Shown here: positions 23,901 to 34,700 of the stretch, one piece after another | Layout: the number at the start of each line of letters is the position of its first letter | Numbering within the stretch: the first letter of the stretch is position 1 | Assembly (NCBI RefSeq): GCF_963675165.1 | Contig: NC_087381.1 | Location: forward strand, 4,651,378-4,715,377 | Direction: 5' to 3' | Length of the DNA stretch: 64,000 bases | Source: Halichondria panicea | Lineage: Eukaryota > Porifera > Demospongiae > Suberitida > Halichondriidae | Notes under the pieces: model-generated | The model's input: the letters and a program-made list of their open reading frames with translations, nothing else | Databases searched by the model: none | Told to the model about the DNA's origin: nothing | Made by a program: the position numbers and the translations under genes

Positions 23901-25249
23901 GTGCAGAGGGGTTTATGACAGTAAACCACACCTCTCCCTCGGGCTTACGCCCTCGTAGTCAGGAGGTTTACTGTCATAAACCCCGAGGCACTGTGCATTA
24001 ACTGATATATGCCTCATCTGATTGGCTGACTGGTTGCTATGCATCCAGCTATATAAGTTTGCATGGCTACCACATAGCAACACTATTCAAACAAGAAGAC
24101 AACTAGGAAAAAGAGAGCTCGTCCACACCACGTACCATGCAGGGCTCCAGTCCACACTCAAAGCCTTGCGACAGAATAATATTATGAGCAGCCGGCCAGC
24201 CCCTCCCTCCAAGCGACCGGTACAGAGTCACTCCCCCTCTCTGTGCAATTAGTCAGCCCCTCCCTCCACCTAGTACTGCAGCACTGAACTACGGCCAGCC
24301 AGAAAAAACAACACAGCTAGCTCTCTTTGGCTATGCCAGGCTAGTAAGCAAGCAAAGGTAAGCTTAAAATAGCCACTCCTATATTATTATTAAACTGGCT
24401 TCTTTTTCTTTGAATACAGAAGCTGAACAGGCCTAGTGCAGTGCGTGCAGTACTAGTGAGCGAGTCTGCCTGAGCCAGCTAGTCTCCCGGAGTGTCTCTA
24501 AAGCAGCTCCTTCTGCAAGCACACAGCAGAATTTTTGATGAACTAGTCTTACAGACTACACCCGACTCTATGTGTTTAATTTTTGTTTCTCTTGCAAGAC
24601 ATTTCATTCATCTTCATTCATCTTCATTCATCGAAAACACCATTAATTTTATTTTTGCTGCATATGCTTGAGGTGCCAATTTATGAGCCATATTTTCCCT
24701 TGTAGCCCTGAGGTGCCAATTTATGACAGTTAAACCCCACTAGACTACATGGTAAAAGTGTAGTAGGTGGGAAATAGTTATGTTTCAGCAGAACCAAACG
24801 AATTACATGCTTATAAAATATGTATATAATTATTACAATTATAGAACCAGCCTCGGTTAGGACGCCCTCTTTTATAACGCCCATATACTACCATACAAAA
24901 TCAATTTTTTTGTACATTGTTTCTAGAAAAATAATTATTTTTACTGGTTCGGAACGATTACGGTATATTCACAATGTCATGCACAATTTTCACCATACAT
25001 GTACCAGATCTTTTAGTAGCTCACAGCCAAGTCCACCAGCACCAACAACAAGTAGTTTGCATGTATCCCTAAGAAAGTCTAGTGTCTGTGTGATTTGTAA
25101 AGTATGGTGTTTAAACCATAGAAATCATGCCAAACTTGTACACATACCTGAGGACTGGCTTCAAAGTCAGGGTGACTCAGGGGACTTCCTCGTGTTAGAA
25201 GAAACTGCAGGCCTTGCCATTGCTCATCACTAGATTCAAGTGCTGCCAT
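17914..25249 (-). CDS. UBA3: NEDD8-activating enzyme E1 catalytic subunit, 440 aa
   Basis: Seventeen exons join in frame (minus): 25249-25148, 25085-25005, 23822-23740, 23687-23607, 23528-23485, 23438-23374, 22726-22648, 22594-22515, 21271-21169, 21104-20994, 20938-20885, 20819-20783, 20644-20563, 20028-19928, 19683-19620, 18426-18372, 18014-17914 (1,323 nt with stop). Visible features are the ATP-binding [10 protein letters not shown] (residues 49-58), [31 protein letters not shown], zinc ligands CIDC (194/197) and CPSC (337/340), catalytic Cys211 in [10 protein letters not shown], and a C-terminal ubiquitin-fold domain ending [10 protein letters not shown]. With NAE1/APPBP1 it adenylates NEDD8 and passes it to UBC12, feeding cullin neddylation. 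The length fits the family (human 463 aa). The first ATG gives [12 protein letters not shown]. Several introns hold MITEs; the exons look intact. Confidence 0.96.
18629..19392 (-). mobile_element. MULE-like MITE, copy 2
   Basis: A 764-bp inverted copy of 957-1746, with TAGCCTC/GAGGCTA ends and a perfect 9-bp flanking duplication GCCAGATGG (18620-18628 and 19393-19401). It lies in intron 15 of UBA3. The two copies are very similar over their whole length, including the TTTGCCTGCAGCAAGCTGGA segment. Confidence 0.88.
21784..22170. mobile_element. MITE with TATGCT(C/T)GATCAG termini
   Basis: The left end CCGTATATGCTCGATCAGAG and the right end CTCCTGATCAAGCATAATAT are inverted, and GGCCGC/GCGGC continues each arm. 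Internal CTCAAATAGTAGCCTC motifs repeat. The first half matches 15638-15870. It lies in UBA3 intron 8. Confidence 0.6.
22797..22993. mobile_element. CAGTTGAGCCTCGG-type TA-flanked MITE
   Basis: A 197-bp element with ends CAGTTGAGCCTCGGTTATCC and GGATAACCGAGGCTCAACTG, flanked by TA (22795-22796, 22994-22995). The ends are typical of pogo/Tigger-like elements. A solo end of the same family is at about 16085-16110. It lies in UBA3 intron 6. Confidence 0.85.
23115..23288. mobile_element. CAGTGGAACC-type TA-flanked MITE
   Basis: A 174-bp element, CAGTGGAACCCCTCTATAAC to AACAGAGGTTCCACTG, with TA on both sides. It lies in UBA3 intron 6 beside the element at 22797. Confidence 0.85.
23890..24002. 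repeat. Short fold-back element
   Basis: GTTAATGTGCAGTGCAGAGG with GGTTTATGACAGTAAACC on the left pairs with GGTTTACTGTCATAAACC and the rest of the arm on the right. The arms are about 40 bp around a 30-bp loop in UBA3 intron 2. Confidence 0.8.
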
Positions 25250-25716
25250 TTAATCCTCTATGGCAGATGCAGAAGCTGAGAAGTTTACGTATTTTTTAGC
25301 CTGTGTTTATTAAGAAGTTCATAAAAGGTCAAAGGTGCAGACAGGGCGGGATATTAAGTCTAAAGGTCAATAATTGCAGGAAACCTGAACAGACCAGCTC
25401 CCTGGCACAAGCCCTCTAACAAGTACATCTATAGATCTAGGTGCGGGTGATTTGCATTAAAGATTTGCTGTGGATTTGACTAGAAAATCTGTCATTAGTC
25501 TGTCCGTTTTTTGGACTAACAGTATTAAATACTGGGACTGACAGTCAAAAGTTAGTCTAACTGTGTTGTCTCCTGTGTCTTCTATTTCATGGTAGTCCAG
25601 ACCCGGTACCCCACCGTACTTAATTATCTAGTTAGATCTACCAAGTTCAAAATGCTGATTTTCTAGACTGTAGGTAGCTGAGTCAGTCCAAATTTGATCC
25701 TCCTTTTAAATATAGG
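25250..25716. promoter_or_regulatory. Bidirectional promoter region between UBA3 and XRCC6
   Basis: The 467 bp between the two start codons must hold both 5' UTRs and core promoters. No TATA box was identified. Shared regulation is inferred from spacing only. Confidence 0.6.
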
Positions 25717-28700
25717 ATGGCTGGATGGGCTTGGTCTTCTGACTGGGATAGCCACCAAGATGAAGACGTTGACGTGTCCAACTACAAGGTGAACAAATTG
25801 CTTAACAACATTGAAGTTATGCATTGTACACAAGTAGGTACCTTTGTCAAAGGACTCCCTGATCCTCCTGATAGACTGCTCTAAGAAGATGTTTGAGAGT
25901 TCAGATGATTCTGAGCAATCCTTTGACTTATCCTTCAAGGTATTATATTTTTTGAGATGGCTCGTTGATGTAAATGCTTACTGTGTATATATGTTATTTT
26001 TTCTATAGTGTGCGAGAAGTGTTCTATTGAACAAAATCATCAGCAGTGACAAAGACATGGTTGGGATTGTCTTTTTTGGCACTGTGAGTTTTTATATAGG
26101 TTAATAATAATGATGATGTAGTGTTCTCCTTACTCTGTTAATTATAGGCGAAAGACAAGAATCCTAGCGACTTCAAGCATGTTTACATCTACCAGGTTAA
26201 TGTTTGTGTTTTAATTGTCAAATGTAGCTGCCTCAGAATGTAGCCGCCAGCAATGCACAAACTAACACTTGGCCACTGGCATGCAATTTCACAAGTGACC
26301 TAGCTAGCAACATTGTGTGTCTAATTAACGTTTTGGGTCTGGCTCAATCTTTCCAAGCACCGCAGAACAGTTTATACCTGTAAACATAATAATGTTGTAA
26401 AAATTACTAATCAGGAGATACAGGATTTAGTATAAGACAAAAGTATAGATGAGTACAGTGGAACCTCCCATAACGGACCCTCATCAAAGAACAGCCTCTC
26501 TGTTAAGGACAGTCTACCTATAGCACGGACACTTTTATAAGCAACTCCCACAAGCATACCTTCTTGATTCCGGACAGTGGACAAGCTTTCTCCTCCCAAT
26601 CGACTATCTCTTCCCAAACTGTCTCGACAAACAGGAAACCACACCCACATTTACGTCCAATATGATAGAGGTGGTACTGCCATTACTGGCGTACTGCGAA
26701 GAATAAAATTATGGCTTTATCTTTGATTTCAGCTTTTTGAACATACCATCTATAAGTCTTTTATATGGCTATAAATAGAAATAGCAAAAGAACCTCCCAT
26801 CAGAGGACAGCTAGCCTCCGACCAAAACTTTGCGTCGTTTATGTGGAGTTTCCACTGTATTTCCTCGCAAAACTTGTGAAAAATGGATTTTAGGTACGGC
26901 AATTATACATGTGTGCTACGTATAGGACCTTCACGTTGTAAAGATATGCGCCTCCACCGAGGCATCAGCGTGGTGCTTTCATTATAATCATAAGTCCTTG
27001 GCTTCTACTCTTTGATCATGTACATGAGTATTGTTTAAGCGAGAAAAAACTACCCGGACGCATTCTGCACAGCAAGCACTTTCTAAGTCTTTATTTCTTC
27101 ATAGGATTTAGATTCACCAGATGCTCCAAGGATTAAAGAAATCGAGGAGCTTATTGATGGTATTTTGGTGTTACAGTAATGGCTGGCTACAGGATATAAT
27201 TATTATGATATTCATTAAGGTAACTACGGAAGTTTCAGTAGTGATTTTGGGCACTGTGAGGACTTCTCTCTCAGCGATGTGCTATGGACATGCTCTTCTA
27301 TGCTTGCAACCAGGTATGGATGGATATTTATTTTCAGTGTTTGTACGCCTGTACATCCATGCTGATATTGCAGTGGCAGCAAGTATGGCCACAAGCGGAT
27401 ACTGCTCTTTACCAATTGTGATAGCCCACATGCCCTGGATTCTTCCAAGCAGGTACATGAATACTGAATTGTATCTTGTATATCACTGACTTCTTTGTAT
27501 TTTCTTACAGCGCCAAGCAAAAACAAGGGCAAAGGTTTGTATTTTTTTGTCATTGGAAAATAATCGTGTGTAGTGCATTACTTTAATATACGTGTATTAA
27601 ATAATTATAATGTACATTGAACACGTGGCAATATTTTTCAGGATCTGGCTGACAATGGTGTTGAGATTGAGATTATGCATATTGGGAACTGTTTTAATTA
27701 TGACGCGTTTTATAGGGTGAGTTATTATAAAATCTATGTATTAAAATAATTATCGTGCAATAATGTGTTTTTTTGCATACAAAATAGTATTGTTCGTATA
27801 CGTATTACCAGTACTCCTGGTATTACATGTGTAGCACACTGAAATAAACTCATATGGTGCTATGGAAGATTAGAGTCTTTTATACTGTGTCCATCTGTTT
27901 TATAAAATCTCAATATAAACGTATATTAGCTGGTACTTTGCAATGGTACAGTAAAATTTCAATGTTCACATCCCGACACAAATGCAATGGTATTCAGACA
28001 TGACAGATATAGAGATAATTTATATACGACACTAATTATCGGCTGCATGCACAATACTTTCCTTACGCTGTCAAAATGGAACAAGGTTAGTGTCAGATGG
28101 GTGTGGGCTGTCCAGCATAATTATAGGCTATTGTCAGATTGTCATCCACACTGTTGCAGGCTATGAGTCCTGCTAAAGGTAGCTATTAGAATGCTATCAC
28201 ACGGCTAGAAACCTTCACAGTCGCACTTCTATCCAATCCACTTCCGTTTGTTGTGACGTCATTGTTTTACTGAGCATTATACGATGATATCCGGAGTCCC
28301 CAGATTCTGGGGATTATGTGGCGCATGCACAAACAGTCGATACCAGGCCCTCTCTTCGAGGAAGAGCGGCCTGGGATCGAGGCTAACCTAGTACTTGCTC
28401 TGCCATATACCTTCTGTCAACTTAAATAAGCCTCTTTAACTCTACTTTTCAGCATATTGCCTTCTCAGTCGATGAGGACTTGCCTCAACCTAACCCTTCC
28501 GAGAAGTTTGATGAGCTCCTAACTCGGTATGCAGATGCCGGTGTAGTACATGTGTTAATGTTGCTGTTTAATGCTTCTTTACTCCTCCATTCAGTGTTCG
28601 ATCTAAGGAATTCAAGCGACGGCCAATGCAGAAAATTACATTGAAGTTAGGGAATGGTGTGGAGATGGGCACCGCTGTGTACGTTATACTTAGTAATACC

Positions 28701-31700
28701 TGGATATTATATGTACATGTTTGTATAGCATTAAGTGCCGCTCATGTACAGTAAGCGGTCAAAATAAAGTACCCGGTAGTACGTTCGAAGCGTTTCCGTT
28801 TTGACACCGTATCAAAAGCGTTGAATTTACCGTACCGTTGCTAATTACCGTTGCACGTTGCAAGTACATTTGCCGAAAAGTTTTAGAATACGAACAAAGA
28901 GGTAGTCATCTCGAGTATTGTAGCTAGTCTAGCTACTTAGCTATGCTATGGCTATGTCTAGCTGTAAGTCTAGCTCTAGATCTACAACGAAGACATAAAA
29001 CGCACCATTCACAAGTTTTTCAACCTTCTCATCAAAAAGAATGTCTGCAGTCTCTATAGAGTCCTATCTCTGTTCTACAAGGTTAGAAAGCGCTAACTAG
29101 CTAGCTATAATATCTAACAAGCTAGCTGCGTGCAGAGCTGCATGGGTGAGGCCGAAGGAAAAATGTAACAACGGTTGATTAGAAAAAAAACGCAACGGTA
29201 CATAGCGTATCTTGAGCGTATTTTTAGCGTTTATTTTGCAATGTACCAGCGTACTACGGACGCACTACGTAAACGGTACAGGTACTTTATTTTGACCGCT
29301 ACTGTAGGTACTGCCCTGTTCGCGAAGCCAAAAAACCTAGTTTTGCTCGCTTGGATCAGAGAACCAATGTTGAGCTCAAGACACAGACAAAATTTCTTTG
29401 TGAGGTAGGTTAGACAGGCTATAAATATTCAATCACTTCACTCTTTTCGTTGATCAATTACATGTAGGACACAGGAGTTGACTTGATGCCAACTGATATC
29501 AAACTTTACCAGCAATTTGGAGGAGAAAAGTCAGTTTTTGAAAAAGATGAAGTGCAAAGCTTGAAAGCGATGTGTTCTAAGGGTATGAATATGTTCAATA
29601 CTGTATGACAAAATGTACGTACAAATGCACATACACGCATGTGATATACGTTGTATAGTGTTGTACTCATTGGTTAACGTGTCTAATGTACTCTTATTCA
29701 GGACTAACCCTAATGGGTTTCAAACCAATTGATCAGCTTAAAGAACAGTATTATGTGAAGCCTGCTAGCTTTATCTACCCTGTGGAAGAGGTACACACCT
29801 ACTTCTATATGTTACTGCAGGTTCAACTAATTATTCAACAACATCAATTTTACTCAGGTTGTCACAGGAAGCACACGTTTCTTTTCTGCTATGCTGATGA
29901 AGTGTTTGCACAGAAATGTGTTCGCCATCTGCCAATGTGTGGCTTCCTCCAATTCTGCACCACGTCTTGTAGCTCTTCTCCCACAAGTGATAATTATCCT
30001 TCACAGCATAATTATCCTTCACAGTCGGTTTACGATGCATGTATTCTTCTCCCTGTAGGCTGAAGAGGTTGATGAGAACGGTCTCCAGATATCCCCAGCT
30101 GGTTTTCATTTATTGTATCTACCGTACTCTGAGGATCTAAGACAGTTGACAGTTGAAAATACAGAGAAAGGTTAGTTTATGTCGCCATTATTAATTATAG
30201 CCCGGTTGAATGTGAAATTCTTCTATTTAGAGCATTTATTCGAAAAAAATAATTATGCCTTGAGGCGTAGCCCCACGAGGGATATGGTAAAGCTGACTGT
30301 GTGTGTGTGCGTGCGTGTCTGTTTCAGCTCAACGGTTGCAATGAGACGAAAACTAACAGTTTCTGTACACGTTCTTGGATTTTTATGTGTAGATTAGCAA
30401 ACTGAAGCTTCTTTCTCGAGCTATGGCCACAGTGAATCTTTCATAGCATCATCTGTTTTCACAAAATTCTATTCAACTTATGAGTTACATGTAGCCTTGC
30501 ACTAAAGCGCATAGCTGTTTGTTAGCTACAAGAGCCAGGAAATAGCTGCAAAGCTGCATGCCTATATATACACTGTACTGCCAGAAGCAGCCTGCCCTTG
30601 TAAACTCTGACCTCATTGCAGATCCACCCTTTTTTCATCTCAACGGTATCAATGTGACAAAACCAACAGCTTCTATAGTTTAATTTCTTTTGACTCATAG
30701 ATTTGCAAAGTAAAGCTTCCCTTCTCAAGAGTTATGGATAGTTTTAGTTGCTGTTGCAGTCTCTTCTGAATCATTCGTATGCTCGCACGATTCTATTCGA
30801 CTTAAAGCGCTAGGTATTTTTTAAGCTACAAGAGTGAGAAAAATGTTGCGAAGTGTGCTATACACAGATTTCCAGAAGCAGCATCCATTGTGAACTTCGA
30901 CCTTAGCTTCCGTTTCTGAGCTCCTACAATTGGGCTCCTATGCGTTTAATAGGCGATGACCATGGCTAGTCTCATGGATCAGCCGGTCTTAGGAGAGGGG
31001 GCTGATCCATGAGACTAGACCATGGCAAGGTTATTTGGGCGTCTTGTCTAAAAGCAACAAAAGAGACGCGGATAGCTTGATACATTGGCCTTCCCAATTA
31101 ACATATAGTCTACTCATTACTTAACAGATTTATTTTCACTGCATGGGATTTTTTTTGTTGCAGCCCAGCCTGAGCTCGTTGACAAAGCCAAGGAGATTGT
31201 GAAGAAGCTGACATTCAGTTTTGAGAGCGATGCCTTCGAAAATCCAGGTAGTCACATTAATGCGTATTAAATGGCTCTATATTTGCGTGCCGTTTTTGAA
31301 AGACTCTCTCGCAAGCATTGAACCGTGCCTTTATCAATGATTATACCTTGATGTGCGCATGCGCAAGCGGGGTGCAAGTAAGAGCTTCTAGGCATTGGAT
31401 ATAAAATAGTGGATTTGCAAAAGAATGTTTTATCTCGAGTTATACGTATTTGGAATGCCTTTTCAGCCCTTTCAGAATAGCGCTTAGCAAAACTTGTTTT
31501 TCGTGTTAGCTCCTTTGCACTAGAATGATAACTACAATGTACATGGTACATGTTTATTGCACCTTACATGATTATAGTACCGCATTTCACATCAACATAT
31601 CACTCACTATAAATGTTCTTTGCCACTTAATGGTATCCAGTGAAAACAGTCTTTTTGTATAATATTATTATACTGAGAAATTAGCTGCAAACTATTTTTT

Positions 31701-34700
31701 GTGAAGTTGCAGTTTACAAAAATATACCTTGCTTCATCTCAAAGGGTGGGCGGGCTCTCACAAGAGTACGGTGTTCGTTTAATATAATTATTTCGGATCG
31801 ATATTTTTGATAGATGAATGTATGCAGTGTTGCAAAGACATTATCGTCAGCTGGAAGCCATTGCTTTGGAAAAAGACAGTGCTGAAGAAGTGTTTGATCT
31901 CACAGCTTCTGACGATAGCCTCATTCGAAAAAGAGTTGGATCTCTTCTAGATGAATTTAAAAATCTGACAAATCCTTTCGGTTTGAGTGACACCAAAGGA
32001 AGGAAACAAAAGGTGAAATTGTTAAATTGAGTTGAATGTATATGGTATTCTACTCTAGTCTGGGAAGAGCTAGTGTACTCGATGGCCGAACCTCTCTCCT
32101 GCCATGGCCTTTATACCCCTGTGCTGTATGAGTAACTATTTGAAAGAATCTCTCCTTTTCATAACAGAGCAAGGCTAATGAGGCTACTAATATAGCCAAA
32201 CGCTCTAAAGTAACAGATTCTGATGAGGATATTCTTGAGCTTGTCACCCGGTATGCTTCAAACAAAAAGGTATGCCTAGCTCCAACTATTATATTGGTAG
32301 TCAGATGCGTTTACCACTATACTTTTAGTGCGTTGAAGAATTTCCGTTAAGCAATTATGGTCCAAAATGCCTCTTTTGTTTTTTTTACACGTATAACCTC
32401 TTCAGTGTTAACCTCACAATTTTTGCTTCTGGGTAGTAGTAACAAATTGGTAGTGACACTTTTTTAACGTATTAACCTCGCCATTTTTCGGCTTCTGGGT
32501 CAATTAATTTATAGTGACACTTTTTTGTGAAAATGCGAACAACATACCGTATAGCTACAGCTGCAATGAAGTGCAAGTAAAGGCTTCTATTGGATTTTTA
32601 ATTCACGTCATCGCGTTATGCCTATTTTTGCTTACCATTGGTTTCAGAAGAGTGCGTAGTTGGAGTGATGCTACTCTATTTAGCAGTTAGCTCTGCACTA
32701 GAACGCTAGCTATTGGAGAAGAGAGCTGTAAAGGCTCCACTGTACTGATGCAGCAGACACTAATTTTACATCAATCATGGTCAATTATTTCATACTCTTT
32801 GAGTTCCTTGTGATTACACAGCAAGCAAAAATGTTCATCGAATTATCTGTGTATTAATTAGCAATAGCTACAACGAGCTAGCAGCCATGCTTTACATCCT
32901 TAGCTCCAGTTGCTTCAAATCCACCTCTTCAAGAAGCCATGTGGTCTTGCCTACACGAATGGTGTGCACCACATTATTAGACCCACCCACTAAAATAATG
33001 CAAAGAAGCCATTCATCTGCTGAGCGCTGCTGAGGCATGTTTTCCAGATGCCATTAATTTTCTTAAAATGGGGGGGGGGGCTCTAGCCCCGTCAGCCCCC
33101 CACTGCCTACGCCACTGAAAACTAAAAAAAATAGGAGGCTTGGCTCGTTTGTTGCGGAGCGCTTCTTGCAGAAGGTGGAGTCATATTTAATCCACTCTTG
33201 TCCATTGAAACAGCGCAATTCAGGGCTATATATGCAAGTTTTTTTAGCAGAGAAGCAGAAATCATCCTGTCGGAATAGGACATGTTCAAAAATAAAGCTG
33301 TTGCTAGCTTGCTGCTTTTGTATATACACTTTTTGCCTGAGGCAGGGCTGACATATAAGGTCCTAGACTTCATCACATAATTTTTCAATGGTTTAGGTAC
33401 CGTATAGCTGGTAATTTTCGTGGGGTAAAAATTCATTCAACTCGAGAAACGGTGGTTTTCATGAGTAAAAATTTCGTTTAGTCTCGTTGCCTGCTGCATT
33501 TCTACGTTCTGGTTAGCCATGCCTACGTAAAAATTTCGTGGAGGTTAGCTTGCCCACGAAAATAACGAATATTTTACCCCACGAAAATTACCTGCTATAC
33601 GGTACGGTATCGATCTTACCAGGAGTACTACATGAATAGGAGTAAGCAACTTATCTCACTACGTCACAAACACATAGTAGTGTAAACTGTGGTTACTTTG
33701 TGTACACATGACGATGTATGGCTGCATGGTAGGCTCACTTTACATGTAGAAATTGTCAACAAGAGTGCAAGTGCATGTGCAGGCTAGGCTGAAACTATAT
33801 ACAAGACTTAGAGAATAGCATAGATCTAGATCTACTCAGCTAATATCATCTAGAGAATGCAAAAAGACGGAATTTGTGTGACTAATCTTTGCTGAATAAC
33901 ATGTTTGATGCAATGCAAAGCAGTTAGCATTGTGTGTGGTGCCAGGTTAGGTAGAACTAAACTAGAGGTGTGACAAGCTGCTAAAGTCTTACTTCCAATG
34001 TCATGGGCAAGTTGTGTGTCTGAGGAAAACAACGTCAACCTTGAGAGACACAGCAGTAACAAGGGATGCCCATGCACTAAAATAGTCTGAGTCGATTACT
34101 TGTGAGTCTTTTGAGAGCTTTATTTCTACCCCAGATGCAATGCAACGTAGGAAATCGTACCACTGAATTTGAGTATGCATCTTTGCCTTTACACTTGATG
34201 TAAAATTGTTTGTATTGATTGCACAGGCAGTCTGCAAGCTTCACCAAGCCATCATCCTGTTCCTTAGAGATTATATTAAAAACCTGTTTTCTCTCAGGGT
34301 ACTTCTCTAGTTGTGGTAGCTTTTCTACTTCTTCGGTTAATTTTCTCACCAATGCTAGATTATTTTATTCAGTAGCAAGCTTTTGGCGACTTCTATCACA
34401 CAGTTGCTTTGCTGTGTTCATGTTCCTTTGCTTTTCTTTATTTTGTGCGAGAGCTAGACCCCTGGACCTATTCTACCACCAAGTGTGCTTGCACAATGTA
34501 TGTAATTAACCACACTGTTTTGATGATTGTGGTTGTAGGCCACTTGAGATGTGGGCGTTTTACACATGTAGTATGACATGGCATGACACATTGAGATACC
34601 GTATAGCGGGTATATTTCGAGGGTATAAATTTTCGCGGATGGACCTCTTCAAAGGATTTCGCGGATTTTATTTTCGTGGTCTGAGTTCCAGCCTTTTGGC

